64,000 nucleotides of DNA, from NCBI RefSeq assembly GCF_034347405.1, contig NZ_CP133778.1, positions 1,922,001 to 1,986,000 on the forward strand, written 5' to 3'. Below the pieces are notes generated by a model. It was not told the DNA's origin. It worked only from the letters and a program-made list of their open reading frames with translations, and ran no database searches. Every line of letters starts with the position of its first letter. Position 1 is the first letter of the stretch. The translations under genes were made by a program, and so were the position numbers. Of the stretch, positions 7,427 through 15,416 are shown one piece after another. This DNA is from Pseudomonas sp. CCC3.1. GTDB lineage: Bacteria; Pseudomonadota; Gammaproteobacteria; Pseudomonadales; Pseudomonadaceae.

Positions 7427-8776
7427 ATGCACCTTATTCGCCGAGAAGATCGCGAACGCCTCGGAATTAGTCTCAGCCATATAGAGGCGCCTTTCTTTGC
7501 GGAACGTATCGTCGATGATGCTTTGCCCTCACCTTTCAATACCCTGAACTTTTCTGGTAATAATCCGTACGGCGAGCCGATGACTCACAAAGAGATCGTT
7601 GCAGCTGTTGAGAAAGGAGACTTATTACTGGTTAAAGCTGAGCCCTTCAGCCCGTTAAGCGATGATATCTTCAATAAATATGCGCACATTACTGGCCGAG
7701 GCTGGCCTGGCAGTTTTCATAGCCCCGTTGAGCGGGAGAGAGAACCACTTCCGGTTTCAAAGTCAGACTTTAGGCCACCACTGCAAGAGCCAGGCTTCTA
7801 TGTCGTTCCCAAAAGTACGACAGTCGATTTGTTAAAGGCTACGTTGTTCTCGTCGCAATACCCCGCTGTGATGAACAAGTTTGACGCACTCAACCCTGGG
7901 CTGAACGCTGTAAATGCGGGTTCGATGATCGTGTTAAGCGATCCCAACAACCTGCAATGCACCCGCGAAGAAGCGATATTGATGGCGGCCGCCGCCAAAG
8001 CTAATGAAGCAGTTAACGCGCTTAGCCCGGAAGATGCTGATTTCATGGTCAGGCACCGTGCTGAAATCGAAACTTTTTTCGGCCAGGGTGCAACGGCAAT
8101 AGGTATTGGCGAGGCGATGTTTGCCAAGAACCTGGATGATGTATCAAAACTTTTTAAAGAGGTCGAAGCGTTACACGTTCGTTCGTTCCAAGCGGATGGA
8201 CATCTGCGTTCGCCAGCGTTTTTTGCGGAACGCAAGCGTCTGCTGGCACAACTCAATACGAACCTGACCGCTTTAACCCGTAAGGGCATAGGGTTTCCTG
8301 ACCATCCGAATTTAAAAAGTGCGCTTGGAATTTCCACACGAAGTCTGGTCCATCGCTGGACGGTGGCGGGTGGCGCAGATCAAATACCGGGATATGCCAC
8401 CCATATTGAAGGCGTGTCCAAGGCTGCTAAGTATCTCAAACTCGGTGGTTGGGTGGGTACAGGTATAGGCGGCGGTGTCTCGTACATGAAGGTTCAAGAT
8501 GTCTGTGCGGCGGGTAATACTGAGGCTTGCAAGAGAGTTAAGTTTACTGAAGTTGGTAGTTTTGCCGGTGGGATTGGAGGTGGTGTAGTAGCGGGTGCAC
8601 TTTTAACAGCCCCAGCCGTCGCCGGGATATGTTTAGCTCTAGCCGTGCCAACTGTTGGTGTTGGACCATTGGTCTGTGGCGTGTTGGTGGTAGGGGCTGG
8701 ATCTTATGCTGGAGGTGAAGTATTTGGATCTCTTGGTGAAAAAACTGGCGAAGTTATTTATGAGTACACTAAGTGA
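7427..8776 (+). CDS. Candidate membrane-active toxin/effector with LysM-like segment
   Basis: A 449-residue protein I do not recognise by name. Residues 1-120 are polar with no signal peptide. Residues 122-172 resemble a LysM-like module (GFYVVPKSTTVDLLKATLF ... ALNPGLNAVNAGSMIVLS). Residues 175-300 are helical and charged. Residues 338-440 are strongly hydrophobic and glycine-rich with glycine-zipper patterns (GGIGGGVVAG, GVGPLVCGVLVVGAG), enough for two or three membrane helices. A soluble front plus a C-terminal membrane domain and no secretion signal is the build of pore-forming bacteriocins and type VI effectors. The GTGA overlap with a small membrane-protein gene supports a toxin/immunity pair. 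Function is inferred from architecture only. Confidence 0.6.
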   Translation: MHLIRREDRERLGISLSHIEAPFFAERIVDDALPSPFNTLNFSGNNPYGEPMTHKEIVAAVEKGDLLLVKAEPFSPLSDDIFNKYAHITGRGWPGSFHSPVEREREPLPVSKSDFRPPLQEPGFYVVPKSTTVDLLKATLFSSQYPAVMNKFDALNPGLNAVNAGSMIVLSDPNNLQCTREEAILMAAAAKANEAVNALSPEDADFMVRHRAEIETFFGQGATAIGIGEAMFAKNLDDVSKLFKEVEALHVRSFQADGHLRSPAFFAERKRLLAQLNTNLTALTRKGIGFPDHPNLKSALGISTRSLVHRWTVAGGADQIPGYATHIEGVSKAAKYLKLGGWVGTGIGGGVSYMKVQDVCAAGNTEACKRVKFTEVGSFAGGIGGGVVAGALLTAPAVAGICLALAVPTVGVGPLVCGVLVVGAGSYAGGEVFGSLGEKTGEVIYEYTK

Positions 8777-9159
8777 GTACTGCTGAATTTTTCTTCGGCT
8801 ATCTTTGTGGCGCAGTGCTTCTCGGCGTATTTGCCTGGATAGGCATTGCGCTTCGCATTGCCTATACAAAAATGGATTTGATGTTGCGACATCTTGAAAG
8901 GAGTTCTGTTATTACGAATTTAAACCAATTAAGACAAGGCGGTCCTTGGGGTAAATTGCTGCTTGTAGGCAGTATTGCAGGGGTCGTTACTTTTCCCGGT
9001 TTTTACGTCAAGCGCGGGCGCGTTAGCGTTGATGATTTAAGCACTTTCCCCATGCTGCTCAAGCGCAAATTGGTGATTTTACAATGGGCAGGGATAGTGC
9101 TGCTTAGCTCGGGTTTCGTACTGTGGCTTGTTGGTAAAACCATTGGCTGGCTTGAGTAA
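8773..9159 (+). CDS. Candidate membrane immunity protein
   Basis: A 128-residue protein starting at a GTG that overlaps the stop codon of the upstream toxin-like gene, so the two are co-translated. Three hydrophobic segments (about residues 6-28, 62-78 and 101-124) make it an inner-membrane protein. Colicin-type pore formers and membrane-targeting type VI effectors are typically neutralised by small polytopic proteins encoded directly downstream, which fits. I do not recognise the family. Confidence 0.55.
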   Translation: MSTAEFFFGYLCGAVLLGVFAWIGIALRIAYTKMDLMLRHLERSSVITNLNQLRQGGPWGKLLLVGSIAGVVTFPGFYVKRGRVSVDDLSTFPMLLKRKLVILQWAGIVLLSSGFVLWLVGKTIGWLE

Positions 9160-9161
9160 CT

Positions 9162-9403
9162 TTCATTCATTGGCAGCGAACGCATCACCCTCAAAGGCGC
9201 GATCCATCCTGCGCAGCATCGGCATCCAGCTCCTGCCGCTGGGCCTGACCATTGGCTACGGCCACCTCAACAGCACGGTCGAAGCCGTGCTCGATGCCCA
9301 CCAAGGGCTGGCAGATGAAGTGCAACCGTATCAGTCCGGGGTGGTGATTCACTTGCCGGATGTGGTGGGGGCGAGTGAGGAGGGGGTTATGTTGTGGAGT
9401 TAG
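9162..9403 (+). pseudogene. Phage tail gene remnants (gpU fragment joined to gpX)
   Basis: Directly after the immunity gene one frame reads GSERITLKGAIHP, resembling the N-terminal part of P2-type tail protein GpU. About 50 bp further, another frame reads STVEAVLDAHQGLADEV...GVVIHLPDV...VMLW, the C-terminal two-thirds of tail protein X. The two pieces are out of frame with each other and both genes lack most of their expected length. This is a deletion junction inside a P2-like prophage or R-type tailocin tail module. Confidence 0.65.
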
Positions 9404-9657
9404 TCATCGGACTCAATTAGCAAGGCAGTCTCAAAATCTTGCCCGCCGTAATAAATGCCAATGATAAAAATCTGCTTGCCATCAACGGCAAAAGCAATCA
9501 CGGCCCGCTTGCGATAGTTGGTTATTCGCAGACCTGGGCGTATATCGTCGCGTTGATTTCCTCGCAGGGGAAACGTTCTCAACTCTTCGCAATAGGTCAC
9601 GATGGCGTCGGTGTAGCGTTTGGCAACTTCAGGAGAGGCCGCCGTGGCTATAAATCG
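9400..9657 (-). pseudogene. RelE/ParE-type toxin, N-terminally truncated
   Basis: The open frame reads SPEVAKRYTDAIVTYCEELRT, then RDDIRPGLRI and VIAFAV...IGIYYGGQDFETAL, the C-terminal two-thirds of a ParE/RelE-family toxin. No ATG precedes it: the frame opens just after a TAA at 9658-9660. The first usable start is a GTG at 9600, giving 66 residues against about 95-100 normally. A preceding frame ending EYSPEAVEQLMAL might be the tail of an antitoxin or of another phage gene. It runs against the phage tail remnants on both sides. Confidence 0.6.
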
Positions 9658-9774
9658 TTAGAGCGCCATCAATTGCTCCACGGCTTCAGGCGAATACTCA
9701 CAGGCTGCCCGCAATGCAGCCGTTTTGCCTTTTACACCCTGCTTTGTGCGGGGCTTTTGTCGTCTGGAGCATTT

Positions 9775-10017
9775 ATGACACCCACCTTTCGCATCGTTGC
9801 AGACGGCGCTGACATTACTTCGTTGATCAATGACCATCTGCTGTTGCTGCGCACTACGGACAAACCCGGCATGGAGTCAGGCGACTTCGAACTGCGTATC
9901 GATGACCGTGATAGCGCCGTATCCTTGCCAAATCGCGGGTCCAGCATCGAAATCTTTCTCATGCTTGATCAGCCAGAATTGTTCGCCAGCGCTGTCACCA
10001 AATTCCTGAACCCGTGA
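9775..10017 (+). pseudogene. Phage late control protein D (gpD), C-terminally truncated
   Basis: Eighty residues beginning MTPTFRIVADGADITSLIND and containing TTDKPGMESGDFELRIDDRD, the well-conserved N-terminus of P2 GpD-like tail hub proteins. The normal protein is above 300 residues, so about three quarters are missing. It follows gpX in the normal P2 order but with the broken toxin between them. Likely residue of a prophage or tailocin. Confidence 0.75.
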
Positions 10018-10157
10018 AGGGCTGCGGGTCAGCAGCGGATTATCCGCATCTGCTGCTGACTTCAAGCCGCGCGATGACTGTCGTAGGTCATTGAGTAGAC
10101 CGACATGTCTTTCCCTTGGTTGTTATTCATCACGGGCGAAAGGATGAGCTATCCCTT

Positions 10158-11417
10158 TCAGGGAAGCGTGGCATCTTTGACCGTTAGTCCGACCTGCTGT
10201 GGGTGCTTGGCTCGCAATGGGGCAGTTTCGTGCAGCCCTAGGCCTAACAGGGCTACGACCACCGCACAGGCGGCTTGCAACATCAGAGGAGCGCTCAGCC
10301 CTGCGATGTCAGCCAGCCACCCGCCAGCGACCGGGCTTAGAACGCCCCCGACGATTTCCCCCATGCCCATTACCAGGCCCACGCAAGCAGCGATGCGGTG
10401 TGCGGGCACTGTTTCGGAAGGGATGGTGGCCATAAAAATAGGCGCTACTCCGCTGGCTGACCAGGTCAGAAAAAGAATCAGGCAGAGCATCCAGAAAGGC
10501 CCGTCGAAGTACAGGGCCGCCAACGGTGTGAGCGCTCCGATCAAGGAAAACACGACGACCACGGTTCGGCGTCCCAAGCGGTCTGACAGTGCGGGCACGA
10601 TGTAGCTGCAGATCGTCGCGCTGGCACCCAGTACGCTCATCAGAATACCCATGTCAGTTGAGCTGAAATGGCGTTCGTTCATGTAGTACACCGGCATAAA
10701 GGCCCAGCCCAGCACCATCCACGCCACATAAAAACAGGCAATCAGCATGCTCAGCCAAACGTTGCGATAGCGCAGCAGATCACGCAGCGTGCCACTGACA
10801 GGGGCAGTCATCGTTGCTGCGACAGGGGCGATGATGGCTTTGGGCTCTTTTACGTACTTCCAGATCAACCAGGCGGCGATCAATCCGGGGATGCCCGCGA
10901 CGAAGAAAGCCAGTCGCCAGTCGTAATGGCTGGCGATCGCCACGAGCACCAGCGGGGCAATGCACGAGCCCAGCAGGTTACTGCCGAAGTTCTGCATGAT
11001 GCCCATGTTCTGGCCCCGTCTTTTCGGGGTCGAGTTCATGACCATCAATGTTTGCGAGATGGGCAGAATGGGCCCCTCGGCCACCCCCATCAACAAACGT
11101 GCGGCCAATAACATGAAGAATGAACCGGCGAGGCCAGAGATGAATGAGCAGGCTGAAAAGACAATGACCGCTATCAGCAGGTACGGTTTACGACGACCGC
11201 TGCGGTCTGACTGGGCGCCCAGCAGGTAGCCCGACAGGGCCCAGGTAAGGGAAAGTGCCGACACCAGCAGGCCGATCTGGGTGTTGCTCAGATTTAGGTC
11301 TTGCGCCACAAAGGGCGCCAGGAAACTCATGGCATTGCGATCAAAGAAAACAAAGCCAAAGCTCAGGCTAAGAACAAACAACAGACGGTTTTCATAATGA
11401 GAGAACCAGCGGCGCAT
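10158..11417 (-). CDS. MFS transporter of the sigma-54 catabolic locus
   Basis: A 419-residue major facilitator with twelve predicted helices. It has the N-half motif DRSGRRKPY between helices 2 and 3 (about residue 70) and the matching SDRLGRRTVVVV in the C half. The start FFDRNAMSFLAPFVAQDLNLS resembles anion:cation symporters that import organic acids. It is divergent from the XylR-type activator and preceded by its own -24/-12 promoter, so it is probably the uptake system for the inducing compound or a precursor. The substrate cannot be read from sequence. Confidence 0.85.
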   Translation of the reverse strand: MRRWFSHYENRLLFVLSLSFGFVFFDRNAMSFLAPFVAQDLNLSNTQIGLLVSALSLTWALSGYLLGAQSDRSGRRKPYLLIAVIVFSACSFISGLAGSFFMLLAARLLMGVAEGPILPISQTLMVMNSTPKRRGQNMGIMQNFGSNLLGSCIAPLVLVAIASHYDWRLAFFVAGIPGLIAAWLIWKYVKEPKAIIAPVAATMTAPVSGTLRDLLRYRNVWLSMLIACFYVAWMVLGWAFMPVYYMNERHFSSTDMGILMSVLGASATICSYIVPALSDRLGRRTVVVVFSLIGALTPLAALYFDGPFWMLCLILFLTWSASGVAPIFMATIPSETVPAHRIAACVGLVMGMGEIVGGVLSPVAGGWLADIAGLSAPLMLQAACAVVVALLGLGLHETAPLRAKHPQQVGLTVKDATLP

Positions 11418-11487
11418 GGTGAATCTCCGGCATGATTATTGTTATGGGTTGACTGATGCTGGTTGCGGCTCAGCCGGCAATGACATA

Positions 11488-11502
11488 GCAAAGGGCAGGC
11501 CA
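11488..11502 (-). promoter_or_regulatory. Sigma-54 (-24/-12) promoter for the MFS gene
   Basis: On the minus strand the sequence TGGCCTGCCCTTTGC matches TGGCAYG-N4-TTGC with the GG and GC pairs exactly spaced and one mismatch. It lies about 70 bp upstream of the MFS start and 65-120 bp downstream of TTGATC-type activator sites. Confidence 0.65.
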
Positions 11503-11568
11503 GCGCCCGTTTAATTAAATAAGCTGTTGAATTAAAAGGATTTTCAAAAACCAACCGAAGTGTCTGCC

Positions 11569-11608
11569 TTGATCTTTGTTGATGAAGGTGGGAAAAATTG
11601 ATGATCAA
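11569..11608. promoter_or_regulatory. Upstream activator sites between MFS gene and activator gene
   Basis: Two imperfect copies of a XylR/DmpR-like operator half-site pattern: TTGATCTTTGTTGATGAA (11569-11586) and TTGATGATCAA (11598-11608). The same TTGATCA core recurs upstream of the porin and the cupin operon, so these are probably binding sites of the divergently encoded activator. Confidence 0.6.
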
Positions 11609-11673
11609 ATCCGATGCCTCCGATTCCCTTCACGACCACGTGCGGTGGAAAACAAAAATAATTAGGAGATTGC

Positions 11674-13443
11674 ATGAATCGCTCGCCCCAGATCGTTACC
11701 CATGATCAGCCTGCTCGCCCCGTACAAGGCTACGAAACCTGCGCGCCAACACCCGCAGACCTTCGCCGATTTCTGCGCTTTTCCGATGAGGATGCGCGTA
11801 TCTGGCTGGATGATCAGAGCATGGTCATGCTGCACTCCACGGCACTGGGAGCACTGCGCCAGGAATTGATCGAGAGTGTTGGCCATGAGGGTGCCAAGCG
11901 CATGTTGATGCGTATCGGTTATTCCGCAGGCACTCAAGATGCCGCCTTGGTGCGCAAGCGTTGGCCTGGCGGCGACGAGCGCAGTTCGTTCATTGCCGGC
12001 GGTCGCCTGCATGCCCTGCAAGGCATGGTGCGAGTGGAAACGGTCGACCTGGATCTGAATATCGAGAAGGGCCATTTTCACGGCGAATACCTGTGGCATG
12101 ACTCTCGCGAAGCCCACGAGCATATTGCGCATTACGGTATTGGTGACGAGGCGGTCTGCTGGATGACCCTGGGTTACGCTGCCGGTTATGCCAGCGCGTT
12201 TATTGGCAAACTGGTGGTGTACCGCGAAGTGGAATGTGTTGCCGCAGGTGGCAACATCTGTCGAATTGTCGGTGATACCGCCGACCGACTGCCCCACCAT
12301 GAACACAGCGAAGCCCAACGTTATTGGGATCCCGCCCATTTCATACGGATGAACTCGATCTGGTCCTCAACGGAGAGTGACGCGCCACAACCTGCCAGCA
12401 CCACCGCGACCACCACCATCAGCAGCCTGCCGGTGCAGGACGACATGGTGGGCATCTCGGCGGCATTCAGCGTAGCGCGCCACCAGATCGCTCAGGTTGC
12501 ACCTACTCGTGCCACAGTGCTTTTTAGCGGTGAGTCAGGTGTCGGCAAGGAAGTATTTGCCAAATGCTTGCACCGACTTAGCCCGCGGGCTGATCAGCCT
12601 TTGGTGGCGGTCAATTGTGCTTCGCTGCCGGAGAGTCTATTGGAGGCCGAGTTGTTCGGTGCCGAAAAGGGGGCTTACACGGGGGCGACCCAAGGCCGGG
12701 CCGGGCGATTTGAACGCGCTTCGGGTGGGACGCTGTTTCTCGATGAAATCCAGGCATTGAGCTTGAGTGCGCAAAGCAAGCTGTTGCGTGCCCTGCAAGA
12801 GGGGGAGATTGAGCGGGTAGGGGGGAGCAAGCCCATCAAGGTTGATCTGCGGGTGGTTGCGGCCACTAACATCAACCTGCGTGCCGCTATCGCTCAAGGC
12901 ACCTTTCGCGAGGATCTGTTTTTCCGACTCAATGTCTTTCCCATCCATCTACCGCCGCTGCGAGAGCGTCGTGATGACATTCCGTTGCTGATGGAGCATT
13001 TCTTCAAGCACTTCACCAAGCTGCATGGCAAGCAGGTGACCGGTTTCAGCGCGCAAGCCGTTGAGGCCCTGCTCAATCACGATTACCCCGGCAACATACG
13101 CGAGCTGCAAAATCTGGTGGAGCGAGGTGTCATTGCGGCCCCCAACAACGCGTCTGTTCGAACTCAGCACCTGTTCCCCAACGGCGAGCAGGCACCGCGC
13201 CCCGGCTTGAGCATAGGCGGCGACGGGAGCTTGGGCGTGTCATCGCCTCAGGCCAGCGTGACCGAATTGGATCTGAACGCATCACCGATGTCGCAGCTCA
13301 AGCAATCGATCCAGTGCCAGCAAGTGGAGCATTACCGGCACGTGCTGCAGGCTTGCGCGGGCAACCTCTCGGCGGCTGCGCGGCAATTAGGCGTGACCCG
13401 ACCGCAACTGGCGTATCGGCTCAAGACCTATGGTTTAGCTTGA
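11674..13443 (+). CDS. XylR/DmpR-type sigma-54-dependent activator
   Basis: A 589-residue enhancer-binding protein. An N-terminal XylR_N/V4R sensor (about residues 30-215), which binds small aromatic effectors in XylR, DmpR and relatives, is followed by an AAA+ domain (about 255-480) and a C-terminal Fis-type helix-turn-helix (NLSAAARQLGVTRPQLAYRL). The AAA+ domain has Walker A GESGVGKE, the sigma-54 contact loop GAYTGA (Tyr for Phe) and Walker B GTLFLDEIQ. AGGAG precedes the ATG. Matching operator and -24/-12 elements near the MFS, porin and cupin genes point to those as targets. The effector is probably an aromatic compound. Confidence 0.93.
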   Translation: MNRSPQIVTHDQPARPVQGYETCAPTPADLRRFLRFSDEDARIWLDDQSMVMLHSTALGALRQELIESVGHEGAKRMLMRIGYSAGTQDAALVRKRWPGGDERSSFIAGGRLHALQGMVRVETVDLDLNIEKGHFHGEYLWHDSREAHEHIAHYGIGDEAVCWMTLGYAAGYASAFIGKLVVYREVECVAAGGNICRIVGDTADRLPHHEHSEAQRYWDPAHFIRMNSIWSSTESDAPQPASTTATTTISSLPVQDDMVGISAAFSVARHQIAQVAPTRATVLFSGESGVGKEVFAKCLHRLSPRADQPLVAVNCASLPESLLEAELFGAEKGAYTGATQGRAGRFERASGGTLFLDEIQALSLSAQSKLLRALQEGEIERVGGSKPIKVDLRVVAATNINLRAAIAQGTFREDLFFRLNVFPIHLPPLRERRDDIPLLMEHFFKHFTKLHGKQVTGFSAQAVEALLNHDYPGNIRELQNLVERGVIAAPNNASVRTQHLFPNGEQAPRPGLSIGGDGSLGVSSPQASVTELDLNASPMSQLKQSIQCQQVEHYRHVLQACAGNLSAAARQLGVTRPQLAYRLKTYGLA

Positions 13444-13480
13444 TCATTGAGGATGATCAAAACCGATTGAATTGATCAAA
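13440..13480. promoter_or_regulatory. Upstream activator sites for the porin gene
   Basis: A perfect inverted repeat with arms TTGATCAT and ATGATCAA separated by 5 bp (13440-13460), followed by a second site TTGAATTGATCAA ending near 13479. They lie 65-105 bp before the sigma-54 promoter at 13545, the normal distance for XylR-family enhancer sites. The repeat begins in the last codons of the activator gene; it lacks a T run, so a terminator is less likely. Confidence 0.65.
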
Positions 13481-13544
13481 TGCTTTGCGCCTCAAAGGTC
13501 ACCGCGCGCCCGCGTTTACAGGCGTTGCCGGTGGCTGCCAGTGC

Positions 13545-13559
13545 TGGCATAGCCTTTGC
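13545..13559 (+). promoter_or_regulatory. Sigma-54 (-24/-12) promoter for the porin gene
   Basis: TGGCATAGCCTTTGC agrees with the consensus TGGCAYG-N4-TTGC at every key base and in spacing. It is 60 bp upstream of the porin start codon and downstream of two TTGATCA-type activator sites. Confidence 0.75.
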
Positions 13560-13618
13560 GATGTAGCTCTCGCGGCCGGATGGCCGCTCTTGATAATGAC
13601 AACAATAGAGAGAGCATC

Positions 13619-14911
13619 ATGATTGCTAAGCAGCGCGGCATGCACGTGTCCGGGATTTGCCTTACCCCTCTGTCTGCATTACTCCTGTCCCTTGCCAGCA
13701 CCTCGTTAATGGCTGAGCCCCTGGTACCTGAGGATGCGATCAAACTCAACCTGCAGGTCTGGAATCTCTCGGTGAAGAACCTGAACACCGGCCCGCAGCC
13801 CTATCGGTATGGCAACAGCGGCAACGTGTTCGCTGGCGCCGAGATGGACATGGCCAAATTGGCCGGTATCGAGGGGGCTTCAGTGTCTTTTCAGTACGTG
13901 TTCTTTCCGTGGATGCGGGGCGAAGGCCAGCCGTCGCAGGACAGTTGGCAGGGCAAGGCCGGGAGCTTTTTTGCCGGGGCGCCGATGCACAACGACATCG
14001 ATTCCGGTTATCTGGCGCGATTCACCTGGAATCAGCGTCTGCTGCAAGACCGTCTTGAGCTGGTTGCGGGCCGTAGCAATGCCAAGCAGCACTTCTACAT
14101 GTCCAACTGCAACAACGTAGTGACCTGCAACGACCCTGTCATCGACAACTCCACGGGTATCTTGCCGTTCCCTTATGGCAGTTGGGGCTTGTACTCGCGC
14201 TATCGAGCCGATCAGGGGCGTTATGTGCATGCGGGCGTGTTCGAGTCCAACCCTCAGCATTACTTCAAGGACACCAAAGGTTTTGATTGGGATCCGGGCG
14301 ATGCCAGCGGCGTCTCGGTATTGGCTGGATGGGGCGCAGAACAGGGCTTCGACCAGACGCCCTATGCCTACCACTATGAGCTCAATGGCTTTTATAACAG
14401 CGCCGAGCAGACCGATCCGCTTGATGGCAAGACGCGTCGGGGCAGCAGTGGATTGCTGTTCAAGTTTCGTCAAACCTTGGCACGCGAGGGCGATGTGGGA
14501 GTGCCGGAAAAAGCCTGGCAATGGTTCGGTTCTTGGTCGTGGAGCGCCGATGACATGCAACCGTTTGAGCATTTTGCCGAGGTGGGTATCACCCGGTTGG
14601 GGCCTTTTAATCGGCCTCAAGACAGTATCAATTTAAAGGCCAGCTATTTGCGTCTTGGCACTCGTCAGGCGCAGTGGCAGGAGCAGGCGCGCTTGCTGGC
14701 GACGGGAGAGAACGAGCGTACGCGACGCGGTGTGTCGCGGGTTGAGCTCAACACCCATTGGCAGGTGACTCGCCACTTGGCCCTGGAGCCCAGCGTGCAG
14801 TACATCTTCAACCCGGACAACTTTTACAACCCGCAGGCGCCGGTGAGCAGCAACGGTGCGGTGATTGCCTTGGAGGTGATGTACGACTTGGGTACGGCAT
14901 TGGGGCTGTAA
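13619..14911 (+). CDS. OprB-type carbohydrate-selective porin family protein
   Basis: A 430-residue outer-membrane beta-barrel with a signal peptide (residues 1 to about 32, cleavage near SLMAEP). The body has alternating aromatic strands and ends LEPSVQYIFNPDNFYNPQ ... NGAVIALEVMYDLG, the C-terminal pattern of OprB-family porins. The ATG at 13619 follows AGAGAG. OprB proteins normally pass glucose and other sugars. Here a sigma-54 promoter and activator sites tie it to the aromatic-type regulator, so it may admit an aromatic glycoside or another polar substrate. Confidence 0.82.
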   Translation: MIAKQRGMHVSGICLTPLSALLLSLASTSLMAEPLVPEDAIKLNLQVWNLSVKNLNTGPQPYRYGNSGNVFAGAEMDMAKLAGIEGASVSFQYVFFPWMRGEGQPSQDSWQGKAGSFFAGAPMHNDIDSGYLARFTWNQRLLQDRLELVAGRSNAKQHFYMSNCNNVVTCNDPVIDNSTGILPFPYGSWGLYSRYRADQGRYVHAGVFESNPQHYFKDTKGFDWDPGDASGVSVLAGWGAEQGFDQTPYAYHYELNGFYNSAEQTDPLDGKTRRGSSGLLFKFRQTLAREGDVGVPEKAWQWFGSWSWSADDMQPFEHFAEVGITRLGPFNRPQDSINLKASYLRLGTRQAQWQEQARLLATGENERTRRGVSRVELNTHWQVTRHLALEPSVQYIFNPDNFYNPQAPVSSNGAVIALEVMYDLGTALGL

Positions 14912-14918
14912 CGCATGA

Positions 14919-14952
14919 GCCCACTCCTGCGGCACTTGCCGCAGGGGTGGGC
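14919..14952. terminator. Hairpin after the porin gene
   Basis: Fifteen-bp inverted repeat (GCCCACTCCTGCGGC / GCCGCAGGGGTGGGC, one G-T pair) with loop ACTT, between the convergent porin and VOC genes. It lacks a T run, so it could act as a REP-like element or mRNA 3' stabiliser as well as a terminator. Confidence 0.6.
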
Positions 14953-14969
14953 CATTCATTCAAGCTGAA

Positions 14970-15353
14970 TCAGGCGGGTTCAAAGCAATAAACGGCCAGT
15001 TTGTTGCCGTCTGGGTCGCGTGCATAGGCCGCGTAGGCGTGCGGTGCCCAACTGCGTGGACCGGGCAGTCCTTCGCAGCGACCGCCAGCGGAGACGGCCG
15101 CCGTGTGAAAGTTTGCGACGGCTTCGCGAGTTGGCGCCTGGAAGCTCACGGTCACGCCATTGCCAACGGTTGCAGGCGCACCATTGGCGGGGCGAAGCAC
15201 GAAGAACGCAGGGGTTTTATCGCCCCAGATCGAACCGTTTTCTTCCAGATCCATTAGCCTGTTCAAGCCTAATTGGCCGAGCACGATGTCATAGAACTGG
15301 CGCGCTTTGGCCAAGTCATTACTGCCGACTGTTACGTGGGTGTACACACTCAT
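14970..15353 (-). CDS. VOC family (glyoxalase/dioxygenase fold) protein
   Basis: A 127-residue single-module vicinal-oxygen-chelate protein: MSVYTHVTVGSNDLAKARQFYD at the start and AAYARDPDGNKLAVYCFEP at the end carry the family's metal-ligand positions (His near residue 6, DPDGN region). GGAG precedes the ATG. It may be a small dioxygenase, isomerase or glyoxalase. It follows the dehydrogenase gene by 63 bp in the same direction, so it may be the distal gene of the cupin operon. Confidence 0.85.
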   Translation of the reverse strand: MSVYTHVTVGSNDLAKARQFYDIVLGQLGLNRLMDLEENGSIWGDKTPAFFVLRPANGAPATVGNGVTVSFQAPTREAVANFHTAAVSAGGRCEGLPGPRSWAPHAYAAYARDPDGNKLAVYCFEPA

Positions 15354-15416
15354 GTTGATTCTCCAGCACAGGTTTAGAGTGCTCGCCGCCTAAGGGCTGC
15401 GGGCAGGTTGAAATCA

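Noticed and set aside
13440..13460. TTGATCAT inverted repeat as terminator of the activator gene
   Set aside because: The stem is A/T-rich, there is no T run, and the same core occurs upstream of two other promoters; an operator explains it better.
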